A stretch of 64,000 nucleotides of DNA from Desulfobacula sp. (GTDB taxonomy: Bacteria; Desulfobacterota; Desulfobacteria; Desulfobacterales; Desulfobacteraceae): assembly GCF_030145145.1 (NCBI RefSeq), contig NZ_JAQYWD010000032.1, forward strand, positions 1 to 64,000, written 5' to 3'. The notes beneath the pieces were generated by a model. It did not search any database. It was given only the letters and a program-made list of their open reading frames with translations, and had not been told where the DNA came from. The position numbers and the translations under genes were made by a program. This document shows positions 19,005 through 27,316 of this stretch, piece by piece. Position 1 is the stretch's first letter. Each line of letters starts with the position of its first letter.

Positions 19005-19577
19005 TTAACGACGCTGCCTGTAAAGCGTTTTATCGACACACCCTGCCATTTTATGAATATCAAGAGTTCTGCCCAGAAATTGCTCGATACTCTCCACCTG
19101 ATTGATAGAATCCTCTAAAATATCGCTGTAATTTACATACAAAACATCCATGGAGGGATTCGAGGCTATCCAGCCTTGGATCTCTTTCAGATGCTGTTGA
19201 AATATTGTTGCAAGTTTTTTGTCACTTATACTGTCTGTTACTTCCCCCCTCCTTATAAGCATCTGTTGTTGTGAACAAAGGATTTCATCCATATTTCTGT
19301 GCACAAATATCAACTTGTATTGAAATTTATTGGGTAATTTTTTTAAAAGTTTACTTATTATTTTAATTCCCTTCCCCCGGACCTCCTTAAGAAAAGAGTC
19401 ATCCTCCTTAAGCCGTTTTACACTTTCAGCTTCATAGTAACCCCTGGGATTATCTTCATCAGCTTTTCTCATTTTATCCGTAAAAATTTCCATCCCTCCG
19501 GCTTCAAGTATCTGCATCATCATCGAGGTACCGGATCGAGGTATTCCGGAAACAACGGTTATATTATCGGGTATCAT
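19005..19577 (-). CDS. Small sulfotransferase family protein
   Basis: The 190-residue protein starts MIPDNITVVSGIPRSGTSMM, which contains the 5'-phosphosulfate-binding loop (GIPRSGTS). A later LIFVHRNMDEILCSQQQM matches the 3'-phosphate-binding strand-helix. This compact form is common as a stand-alone sulfotransferase in lipid and polysaccharide clusters. It is the last gene of the minus-strand operon, about 100 bases after the acyl-AMP ligase. Together with the sulfotransferase at 12991 it suggests that the product, or two parts of it, is sulfated. Confidence 0.75.
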   Translation of the reverse strand: MIPDNITVVSGIPRSGTSMMMQILEAGGMEIFTDKMRKADEDNPRGYYEAESVKRLKEDDSFLKEVRGKGIKIISKLLKKLPNKFQYKLIFVHRNMDEILCSQQQMLIRRGEVTDSISDKKLATIFQQHLKEIQGWIASNPSMDVLYVNYSDILEDSINQVESIEQFLGRTLDIHKMAGCVDKTLYRQRR

Positions 19578-19680
19578 CTTATCTCTCCTTAATATCTGGA
19601 CCGTTTGCAGTGATATTAATTTTGTACAGCACTATTTGGTTGGATGTATTGATCTTGGTGACAATCACTTAGAGATCCGC

Positions 19681-21447
19681 CTATTCCATCTCGTTGTTCA
19701 TAGAAAACCGATCCCTCATAAATGCCTTGGCGTATCCCCAATAATTCATAATTTTTCGTTCTCTACCCCGGGACTGAATACTCCCATCCAGATACCAGAG
19801 TCGGGTTTGAAATCTCTGAATTTTACCGGAGGATGTCTTGGGAAGCGTACGGGGAGGAACCAGCACGACCTTGTTCGGTTTGCAGTTTGTCTCTTTTGCG
19901 ACAACCTTTATCAGTTGATTGGAAAGGTCTTTGGTTGAAAGCCCCTTGATTATTTCAGCGACAAGGATGACACATTCAGTTCCTCTTTCCGGGTCATTAA
20001 TACTAAAGACACATACGCCTCCGGGCCGGACTCCGGATACTGAATATGCAGCAGCCTCAAGTTCCTCCGCAAAATAATTCCGTCCCGCTTTAATAACCAT
20101 GTCTTTTTTACGGCCTGAGATATAAAGCTGTCCCCCCCGCATAAAGCCCATGTCTCCAGTGCAAAGCCAACCATCCCGAAAAACATTCGCTGTGACCACA
20201 GGATTATTAAAATATCCTGCCATTACTGAAGGGCCTCGTATAACGATCTCTCCTTGCCCGCCCTCTTCGAGGGGTACAAATTTCTCACCCATGATAGCCA
20301 CTTCAACACTCTCAAGCGGGCACCCCATACTTACAATCTTCCTTCCCTTTTCTATAGAATCTGTACAGACCGCTTTGCCCTCTGTTTCGAGCATTCGGTT
20401 ATCAAAATTCTCTATTGTGGGAGGGGTCTCCAGGTCTGGAAACGAAACCGCAAGGGTATTTTCCGCAAGCCCATATGCCGGCAAAAATGCCTGTGGGCAA
20501 AACCCCATAGGTTCATAGCGGTTGCTGAAGTTTTCAATTGTCGAGGCATGAATAGGTTCGGCACCACAGAGTGCGATTCTCCAATTGGACAAATCCACCC
20601 CTTCAAGATCGACATCTCTGATCTTGTGGGCCGTAAGGTTGTAAGCGAAATTAGGGCCTGCGGTGAACGTAGCGTGATGATTTGACATGATACGTATCCA
20701 TCTGGCCGGTTTTCTTAAAAAATCAATAGGAGACATTGCCACAAGGGGAATACCCCAGTAGAGGGTTCCCATCATAAGGCCGATCAGCCCCATGTCATGG
20801 TACAGGGGAAGCCAGCTGACTGCCACATCTTCGGAAGATGGTCTGAGCATCCTTCCAATTGCCCGCAAATTGGCCAGAAGATTTGCATGGGTCAGCATCA
20901 CCCCTTTTTGGCTGCCTGTACTGCCGGATGTATACTGAAGGAGCCCCATATCATCAGGTCTGGCTGATCGATCTGGTTTGACCGGTTTAGAATAGTTGTT
21001 TCGGGAAATCAAAAAAGAAATCCGGTGTCCGTTTATCCTTTCAACCGGGCGGATCAAGGGTCGGATTAACCCATTGGTGACCAGGACTGAGGCGCCACAG
21101 TTATGGATAATGTTTCCAAGGCTTTTCAGGTACTCTTCTATCCGTGCCAATCGCATGGGGGGATAAAGAGGTACCGGTATGGCACCGGCCTGGAGTATCC
21201 CCCAAAAAGCCTCGTAAAAAGCTTTTTCCGTGGGGAGTATCAAAAGGATCCGGTCCCCCGGGCGTACGCCTGTCTTCAAGAGTTCTGCAGACCAGCAAAT
21301 TGCTCCCTCCAAAAGTTCCGCATAGGTCAGCTTGCAGGCTATTTTATCCTTTGAATAAAGAGTAAGCCAGGTTGAACCTCCAGACAGTTCCACCCTTTTT
21401 CTAAGGAATTCATTCAATGTTTTTGTTTTTGGCAATGGGTCGAACAT
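19681..21447 (-). CDS. Fatty acyl-AMP ligase (FAAL-type)
   Basis: Activates a fatty acid as acyl-AMP and normally passes it to a carrier protein. The start is ATG 21447 behind a strong GGAGG; the frame is open further upstream. It is 588 residues, usual for FAALs. Motifs are YTSGSTGSQKGVMLTHANLL (P-loop), PAYGLAENTLAVSFP, GWLCTGDMGF, ISGRKKDMVIKAGRNYF with the FAAL-type RN, and PKTSSGKIQR with the catalytic Lys. The organisation is that of loading enzymes for PKS-made lipids, and the free ACP at 26621 or the ACP of PKS2 would be its acceptor (inference). Confidence 0.88.
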   Translation of the reverse strand: MFDPLPKTKTLNEFLRKRVELSGGSTWLTLYSKDKIACKLTYAELLEGAICWSAELLKTGVRPGDRILLILPTEKAFYEAFWGILQAGAIPVPLYPPMRLARIEEYLKSLGNIIHNCGASVLVTNGLIRPLIRPVERINGHRISFLISRNNYSKPVKPDRSARPDDMGLLQYTSGSTGSQKGVMLTHANLLANLRAIGRMLRPSSEDVAVSWLPLYHDMGLIGLMMGTLYWGIPLVAMSPIDFLRKPARWIRIMSNHHATFTAGPNFAYNLTAHKIRDVDLEGVDLSNWRIALCGAEPIHASTIENFSNRYEPMGFCPQAFLPAYGLAENTLAVSFPDLETPPTIENFDNRMLETEGKAVCTDSIEKGRKIVSMGCPLESVEVAIMGEKFVPLEEGGQGEIVIRGPSVMAGYFNNPVVTANVFRDGWLCTGDMGFMRGGQLYISGRKKDMVIKAGRNYFAEELEAAAYSVSGVRPGGVCVFSINDPERGTECVILVAEIIKGLSTKDLSNQLIKVVAKETNCKPNKVVLVPPRTLPKTSSGKIQRFQTRLWYLDGSIQSRGRERKIMNYWGYAKAFMRDRFSMNNEME

Positions 21448-21553
21448 AATTTCCCTCCAAGTGGTTGAAACGTTAAAGCTGATTGAACGACCATTAAATG
21501 GTGAAATTAGCATGTGCCTGCTTGTTGTTATTCTCCATGGTTTATCCAAAAAA

Positions 21554-23032
21554 TTATTTTTTTAACATGCCATCCTTCGATAGTTCCAACTGGATAGAAA
21601 GGACCTTGTGTCGATCAAGTGAATAACGTAAAATAATGAATGCCGCCGCTGCCAGCAAAAATGCTGGCAGCAGGCTATAAATCATTCCTATGCGACTGAC
21701 GGTTATGGCAGATGGCTGCAGCCCCGGAACAAAACCGGCAAACCAATCGATTAAGAAACCTGTGATAAAAATGGATGCACCGGCTGCGATCTGCTCTCCG
21801 AAATTGAAAAGCCCAAAAAAAATGCCTTCCCGGCGACTGCCGCTTATCAACTCATCTTGATCGGCAATATCGGCAATCAGTGATGCAGGAATGGTCCAGA
21901 AAACGCTGGCAAAAAAACCGGCTAAACCATTACCAACACAAAGAGGAGGCATGCTGCCTGTGCCCAAAAGGTGCCCGTCTCCGAGGAAAAGAAATGCACA
22001 ACTCATAACCATTGCAGTGGATAGAGTGCCTAAAAAATATAATCGGCTTTTCTCGATGGTTTTTGAAATGTTCATCCAAAATACAACCCCCGCCAATGCT
22101 CCGATATAAAAAGAAAAATGAAAGATGCTTATCGCCGTACTTCCGGTTATTTCCACATAATATGTTAAAAAATAGATAGACAGAGTGGCGTTAACAACAA
22201 TTCCGATAAAAATAATTGAATAAGAAATAAAAATAATTCTAAACGATTTATTTTGCCAGGCAATTAAGCAGTTATCAAAAAAATGACGCAGTTTTTTGTT
22301 CTGTGCTTGTAACACAGGATTATTTTTTTTATACGAAAGGGTCCCGAACGTGCTGAGAAGCCCAAGTGAGGTCATCAGAAGCCCCGAAAATAATCCCATT
22401 GCCCAATAGCCGTCCACGTTCATCTTTGGATCGCCCTGCAAAGTTTGGGGAAAAAAAAGTGAAAATGACAGTACCACAACTGTAACGGTACCCAATAACC
22501 CGGCCATACCTCGGATACCTGTAACCGAAGTTCGTTCGTGATAATCTGTACTCAATTCTGCCCCTAAAGCATAATAGGGTATGCTGTAAATGGATGTGCT
22601 GGTACGCACCATTAAATTTGTTACAAGTAGCCATGTAAACAGAGCTCCGGTTGAAAGAGCGGCAGGTGGGCTGAAAAAAGCCCAGAAAGAGATACCCATA
22701 AAAGCCGCACCAATCACCATGAAGCTGTGTCTATTGCCGATCCGGCTTTGGGAAGTGTCCGACATTGTACCAATAACAGGGTCAATAACCGCATCCCACA
22801 ACAACCCAACTGCGGTAGCAATTCCCACTAATGTTCCTGAAAGGCCCATTACCGTATTATAGAAATAAAGGGAAAAAATCCCAAATAGAATTGTCTTGAT
22901 AGAATTGGGGATTTGACCGATACCATGCAGAATTTTTACCCAAAGGCCAAGTTGGGTAACCGATCTGGATGGGTTATTTGTAACTTTTAGTTTCATATCT
23001 TCGTTTTTACTATTTATATATGAAAGAACCAT
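21554..23032 (-). CDS. GPH-type (glycoside-pentoside-hexuronide) MFS transporter
   Basis: The 492-residue protein has about 12 hydrophobic segments. The N-terminal part includes GLLWDAVIDPVIGTMSDTSQ, the GPH/MelB signature with its cation-site Asp residues, and SRIGNRHSFMVIGA in the first cytoplasmic loop. GPH members import sugars with sodium or protons, but relatives in lipid clusters have been proposed to move lipids, as MFSD2A does with lysolipids. The start is uncertain: ATG 23032 has a weak site and ATG 22996 is an alternative. It lies between the SDR and the FAAL gene. Confidence 0.78.
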   Translation of the reverse strand: MVLSYINSKNEDMKLKVTNNPSRSVTQLGLWVKILHGIGQIPNSIKTILFGIFSLYFYNTVMGLSGTLVGIATAVGLLWDAVIDPVIGTMSDTSQSRIGNRHSFMVIGAAFMGISFWAFFSPPAALSTGALFTWLLVTNLMVRTSTSIYSIPYYALGAELSTDYHERTSVTGIRGMAGLLGTVTVVVLSFSLFFPQTLQGDPKMNVDGYWAMGLFSGLLMTSLGLLSTFGTLSYKKNNPVLQAQNKKLRHFFDNCLIAWQNKSFRIIFISYSIIFIGIVVNATLSIYFLTYYVEITGSTAISIFHFSFYIGALAGVVFWMNISKTIEKSRLYFLGTLSTAMVMSCAFLFLGDGHLLGTGSMPPLCVGNGLAGFFASVFWTIPASLIADIADQDELISGSRREGIFFGLFNFGEQIAAGASIFITGFLIDWFAGFVPGLQPSAITVSRIGMIYSLLPAFLLAAAAFIILRYSLDRHKVLSIQLELSKDGMLKK

Positions 23033-23113
23033 GCAAGCCTATAGAATCTTTCATCCTTTGTTGTGCGTAGCCGGCCGTATGCAATGCCATGCAAGAAATT
23101 CCCAAAATTATAA

Positions 23114-24004
23114 CTATCTGAATGCCTTACGATATCCAGTCACTCGACGTACCGCTTCCCCAAAATAAAGCCTATCAAAAAGTTTATGTGGTAGGTAGCG
23201 CCGCAGCAAAACGACCAGGCCTGCACGATACCCGACCATGTATCTTAATGACGGGCGCCTGGCGGTTAATGCGTCATAAACTTTTACTGCAACATGTTCA
23301 GGTGTTGTCGGTGAGGATTCCACTAATTTATCAGCAAGTATTTCAGACTTACGAAACCATTCAGAATAAAGGCTCCCAGAATCATGTGCGCCTTTTGCGT
23401 TGCCCCGATTTATGCCCCAGCGCTCTGTCTTTATAATGGCCGGTTCGATCAAACTGACATGAATTCCCAGAGGAGAGAGCTCCTGGGACAAAGATTCTCC
23501 AAACCCTTCTTGGGCAAATTTTGTTGAGCAATACGCACTGACACCCAATGATCCGATCAGGCCGCCCACGGAGGTAATAATCAGGATACGCCCCTTCCCG
23601 GCAGACCGCATGTAAGGCAGCACTGCTCTGGTTACAGCCATTGTTCCGAATAAGTTCACATCAAACACCTTATGTATTTCCTCTTCGGAAAGGTCCTCAA
23701 AATACCCCCGAAGCCCAATGCCAGCATTGTTGATCAGGGCAAAAATTTCACCGGTCTGTTCTATAATCGTTTCAAGGGCCGTGCTAATACTGTTCCGGTC
23801 TGTAATATCCAGCTGCAGGACCTCTATTTTAAGCCCACGTTGCATGGCTTTCGTGTCGATAAGGTTCCGACGGCTCAAATCACGCATGGTCGCATAAACA
23901 TTGAATCCCTGTTCCGCAAGATAGAGGGTGATTTCCAATCCAAGCCCTGTGGAAGCACCCGTAACAATAACACTTTTTCTGTGACCCGTTTCATTTTTAA
24001 CCAT
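23114..24004 (-). CDS. Short-chain dehydrogenase/reductase
   Basis: Classical SDR of about 297 residues using NAD(P)H. Motifs are VTGASTGLGLE (cofactor loop), NNAG, and the catalytic Ser in ITSVGGLIGS with Tyr and Lys in AYCSTKFAQEG. GGGGAG lies about 10 bases before ATG 24004; an earlier ATG at 24022 would add six residues. It resembles reductases of long-chain ketones or 3-ketoacyl groups. In this operon it could reduce a product ketone not handled by the PKS2 KR (inference). Confidence 0.85.
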   Translation of the reverse strand: MVKNETGHRKSVIVTGASTGLGLEITLYLAEQGFNVYATMRDLSRRNLIDTKAMQRGLKIEVLQLDITDRNSISTALETIIEQTGEIFALINNAGIGLRGYFEDLSEEEIHKVFDVNLFGTMAVTRAVLPYMRSAGKGRILIITSVGGLIGSLGVSAYCSTKFAQEGFGESLSQELSPLGIHVSLIEPAIIKTERWGINRGNAKGAHDSGSLYSEWFRKSEILADKLVESSPTTPEHVAVKVYDALTARRPSLRYMVGYRAGLVVLLRRYLPHKLFDRLYFGEAVRRVTGYRKAFR

Positions 24005-24126
24005 GTGGATTATACTCCCCAACCCATTATAATTTAAGCTTTATATGACATACTGCTCCGGTATGAGCATCATATTTCATGTTTTGTTGTACGCAACTAC
24101 CTGGAAGGCCAAGCTGCACACGGCCG

Positions 24127-24933
24127 TTATAAGAATTCCCTCAGATATCCCAGTGCCATTTCCGGATTTTCCAGGGGACCGTAATGATCGTCATCCGGCA
24201 GGAGAGCTGTTTTTACGCGGGGAACATGATCCCGCAGATATTTGTATGTTACAAGGAAATGAGATTTTTGACCGTACAGGGCAAGGGTAGGGCGTTTGAT
24301 CTTTTTTACCTTGTCAATGGTCATTCCCGCTACCTTTTCGTAATCCTTAACGATGGTGGTTTTATCAAGCAATCTGAGAATAGAGTTATTCTGACGGGGA
24401 CGTCCCTTGCAGGGGCCGTAAACAATTGGAATATGAACGGTCTGCCTGAGCATATAATCAATATCATGCCATTTATCACGGGGTACATGGATCCCGAACT
24501 CTTCCAGTCTTTTTGCCCAGTATGCCCACCCCTCCCAGTTCTTGCTTTTCCGCCAATCGATCAAGGCAGCGATATTAGGTTCTATGGCAAACACTTTATC
24601 CACCCTTTCCGGATACAGTAACGCAAAATGCATTGCCACGTCAGCTCCCCAGCTGTGCCCAAAAATACTCGTCTTCTCAATGCCCGTAACATCCAGCAGC
24701 CCTTTGACATCTTCTGCCATATCTGCTGTGGTATAACCTGTGGGAGGCGCATCACTCCTGCCGTGACCACGCAAATCCAATGCAGTAAGCCTGAAATCGC
24801 TTCGCAGCCTGGAGACAACATGCAGAAACCAGACAGCCAGGTTTCCGCCTAGGCCATGAATAAGCAATAATTCCGGACCTTTACCTACCTGCAAGTAATG
24901 AATACCAACACCCTTCACATCAGCTATTGTCAT
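24127..24933 (-). CDS. Alpha/beta hydrolase
   Basis: The 268-residue soluble enzyme has the HGLGGN oxyanion-side motif, the nucleophile Ser in GHSWGA, DLRGHGRSD ahead of it, and a late His in LLPDDDHYGPLENPE. The acid residue near ALYGQKSHF is not obvious: a Gln stands where Asp or Glu is usual. In a PKS operon it may release or edit chains as a thioesterase or esterase (inference). It starts 24 bases after the preceding hydrolase gene. Confidence 0.78.
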   Translation of the reverse strand: MTIADVKGVGIHYLQVGKGPELLLIHGLGGNLAVWFLHVVSRLRSDFRLTALDLRGHGRSDAPPTGYTTADMAEDVKGLLDVTGIEKTSIFGHSWGADVAMHFALLYPERVDKVFAIEPNIAALIDWRKSKNWEGWAYWAKRLEEFGIHVPRDKWHDIDYMLRQTVHIPIVYGPCKGRPRQNNSILRLLDKTTIVKDYEKVAGMTIDKVKKIKRPTLALYGQKSHFLVTYKYLRDHVPRVKTALLPDDDHYGPLENPEMALGYLREFL

Positions 24934-24956
24934 AATATCCCCTTTAAAGGCAATGA

Positions 24957-26567
24957 TTATTCTATATACCCCAACGCCCTCAACCTTTCCGCCATCGCAG
25001 CCTCGGCCTCTTCATCATACACCATCCGCTCAGATTCCTCCCAGTGGACCGATTCTCTTATCTCAAAATCTCCGGAATCTTTAACCGGATTTGCTTGAAG
25101 ATAGGAAACCTCAAAGATTTCAGACGGCATGCGTCCTTCCATCTGTTTTGGAATTTCCATCCCCAGGGTGTAGAGAATCAAGGGTGCAACGTCCAGGATT
25201 GAAACAGCATCCACACTCTTACCCTGACAAACACCTGGCCCCCTTGCCATAATCACCCCTTCCATTCTATGGGTGCCGGCAGTTTCATCCCGCTGTCTTA
25301 CCGGCTCATCAGAATTGAGAATCGATATCAACCCCCCGTCCCCAAGGATCATGGTAAGATCCGGAGCAAGTTCCGTGTAAGGACCGTTAAATGCCTCTTC
25401 TCTTGTCCAGACTCTTGATACCACTGCTTTTCCCGTAACCGGGTTAGTAACTCCGTACAATTTTTCAACCAATTCATCACGAAATTGCTTATATTCCGTC
25501 AATGCTACACCGTTTTTATGGTCTTTATCCTCCATGACAATGTGAATGCCGTTGCTGCTCGGTGTAGAGGCATATGCCAGGGTTTTTTCCCAGTCAATCA
25601 TATAAACGTGTTTCGACAGTTGACTCATGCCAAGACCCCCTGACCGGTTTTCTTTGGATTTCCCCTTTTTAGCCCATGAAAGATAACCGTTTTGCGCAAG
25701 CCAAGAGTTGACAAAAAAGGTTTGTGTCTGTGCGCCGAAACCATGATCCGAAGCCATAATAATCCTAGCATCAGGTCCGGCCAGTTCATTAATCTCCAGG
25801 AGTATGCGATCCAGTTTTGAAAAATATTCAAGACAGAGATTTCGAATGCGCTGTTCCTGGACGGACATATCCCCGTTCAGGTATTTCGGCGATAGAAAAC
25901 GCCAGCACAGGTGCTGAATTTTATCCACGCCGTCAAACAGTATGGCGGTTAATTCACAAGGATCCTTACGCATAAGGTACTTTAGGATGTTCATCCACTG
26001 TTCTTCCCTGCCAATGTGCATCCTGATCCACTCCTCATATTCATCCAGTCGGCACCCCTCAAGTGCCTTTTCCTCATGGGACATGTCCATGGCAAGTTCC
26101 CGCGCGTTAAAACCGGGGAGAGCCTTGACCCTTTCGTAAAGATCTTCAGGATGACAACCCAGCCGTATCTGCCGCCAGGTCATCCAGCCTCCGGAAATAA
26201 CATAGCCGTTGATCTCAGGCGGCGGCATCATCAGGGGAAAATTCAATGTCGTAATCTTGGCATTCTGTCGATCTGCAATGGACCAGATCGTCTCAGATCG
26301 GACATCGTGATGGGTGGTAAAACGAATATGCAGCCCCCCTTTCTCCTTTTGAAAAAAATCAAAAATACCATGGTTTCCGGGGTTGACTCCTGTCATTAAA
26401 GATGTCCATGCCGGAGGTGTCAGCGGCGGGATCACAGAAAGCAAGTTTCCACGGACACCCGATTCCACAAATTCTTTCAGAAAGGGCATGGTTCCGTCCT
26501 GCATCAGGGGATCAAGCAGATGAAACGTGGCACCATCCAATCCAATTAAAATACTCCGGTTCTTCAT
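24957..26567 (-). CDS. Alkaline-phosphatase-superfamily hydrolase (type I phosphodiesterase/nucleotide pyrophosphatase-like)
   Basis: The 536-residue protein starts MKNRSILIGLDGATF, with the first metal-binding Asp. PPLTPPAWTSLMTGVNPGNHG supplies the nucleophilic Thr or Ser region, and a further metal site appears as ASDHGFGAQ. A late AGTHRMEGVIMARG contains another metal-binding His. There is no signal peptide, so it acts in the cytoplasm. Such enzymes cut phospho-mono/diesters or move phospho-groups on lipids and sugars. It directly follows the ACP gene in the minus-strand operon. The substrate is unknown. Confidence 0.78.
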   Translation of the reverse strand: MKNRSILIGLDGATFHLLDPLMQDGTMPFLKEFVESGVRGNLLSVIPPLTPPAWTSLMTGVNPGNHGIFDFFQKEKGGLHIRFTTHHDVRSETIWSIADRQNAKITTLNFPLMMPPPEINGYVISGGWMTWRQIRLGCHPEDLYERVKALPGFNARELAMDMSHEEKALEGCRLDEYEEWIRMHIGREEQWMNILKYLMRKDPCELTAILFDGVDKIQHLCWRFLSPKYLNGDMSVQEQRIRNLCLEYFSKLDRILLEINELAGPDARIIMASDHGFGAQTQTFFVNSWLAQNGYLSWAKKGKSKENRSGGLGMSQLSKHVYMIDWEKTLAYASTPSSNGIHIVMEDKDHKNGVALTEYKQFRDELVEKLYGVTNPVTGKAVVSRVWTREEAFNGPYTELAPDLTMILGDGGLISILNSDEPVRQRDETAGTHRMEGVIMARGPGVCQGKSVDAVSILDVAPLILYTLGMEIPKQMEGRMPSEIFEVSYLQANPVKDSGDFEIRESVHWEESERMVYDEEAEAAMAERLRALGYIE

Positions 26568-26620
26568 TTTTTTCCTCCCTTCAATGTGAAATTAAATCTA
26601 TATCTGACAATTTACAAAAA

Positions 26621-26920
26621 TCATGATAGGCATTTAGCACTCAGGTAATGACACACAAAGTCCGTCAGTTCATCAAGCCGTATATCACGAACATTTTTTT
26701 GACCGACTTCTGCAAGGAAACGCGCAAACGGTAACTGCACCTTATAATGGCTTTCAATAGTGGTACACAGAACCACTATGTCGATGGATTCAAACCCTAG
26801 ATCCTCGATGAGATACGTTTCCAGACTAATTTCTTCCCTGCAGCTGTCCCAATCCTCGGACATTTTATTCAATATCCCCACAACAACTTTAAAGACCGCT
26901 TCTTTATTCTCTTTGTTCAT
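26621..26920 (-). CDS. Free acyl carrier protein (intact copy)
   Basis: The start is ATG 26920 with AAAGGA upstream, giving 99 residues. LIEDLGFESIDIVVLCTTIE carries the phosphopantetheine Ser in GFESIDIV, and FLAEVGQKNVRDIRLDELTD follows. It is closely similar along its length to the interrupted ACP at 9408-9722, including the rare Cys-Thr-Thr after the Ser helix, so the two arose by duplication and likely serve one pathway. It overlaps the end of the preceding ORF by about 17 bases. Confidence 0.85.
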   Translation of the reverse strand: MNKENKEAVFKVVVGILNKMSEDWDSCREEISLETYLIEDLGFESIDIVVLCTTIESHYKVQLPFARFLAEVGQKNVRDIRLDELTDFVCHYLSAKCLS

Positions 26921-27125
26921 AATCGTTCCTTTGGCAAAAGATAGTTGCCACAATGCAATTTTGCTCGTTAATTGTTTGCACGGAAAATTTCTCTCCGGCC
27001 AGAGCTGGAAATTCCCGCACCAATTTTCCCTGAAGTGAAAGTTTCACCATGCCTACGGGAACATCCATCTCCTCAACCACCAGGTTTTCGGCTGCAGTCG
27101 ACCCAAGGGTAAGTGCCTTTCTCAA
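26904..27125 (-). CDS. Small ORF, probable remnant of the PKS2 dehydratase region
   Basis: The 73-residue frame begins with TTG at 27125, overlapping the TGA of the upstream ORF as TTGA. It contains VVEEMDVPVGMVKLSLQG, which could be the strand after the central helix of a hot-dog DH fold, as expected next in a PfaA-like synthase. No catalytic Asp motif is present. It may be a real coupled peptide or the out-of-frame tail of a damaged DH. Identification is weak and rests mainly on position. Confidence 0.4.
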   Translation of the reverse strand: MRKALTLGSTAAENLVVEEMDVPVGMVKLSLQGKLVREFPALAGEKFSVQTINEQNCIVATIFCQRNDYEQRE

Positions 27126-27316
27126 GGCTTCATCAGTTCCATGGCCATTGCAGCAGGCAGTACGGGTTTACCGTCCAGGGTATGGTTTTTAAGGTAAATA
27201 TCTTGGTCCGGCTCAAACGTCTTTGCGATCTCAACCTCCTGTCCGTTTTTCGTGTTCGCCCTTTTGCTATTATTGATTAAAGAAAAACTTTGACCAGCAG
27301 CCTGTCCTGTTTTCAT
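27122..27316 (-). CDS. Small ORF carrying the N-terminal half of a dehydratase hot dog, split from PKS2
   Basis: It starts with ATG 27316, which overlaps the TGA of PKS2 as ATGA, and gives 64 residues. The end, DQDIYLKNHTLDGKPVLPAAM, contains the DH motif HxxxGxxxxP with the catalytic His. In related synthases this sequence follows the KR domain in the same polypeptide. Here it stands alone, ends in TGA after MAMELMKP, and the second hot dog with the catalytic Asp is missing. It is either a functional split domain or a truncated remnant. Confidence 0.6.
   Translation of the reverse strand: MKTGQAAGQSFSLINNSKRANTKNGQEVEIAKTFEPDQDIYLKNHTLDGKPVLPAAMAMELMKP

Noticed and set aside
21448-21549. 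Longer acyl-AMP ligase start at 21549
   Set aside because: The extra 34 residues are not family-like and the strong GGAGG lies directly before ATG 21447.
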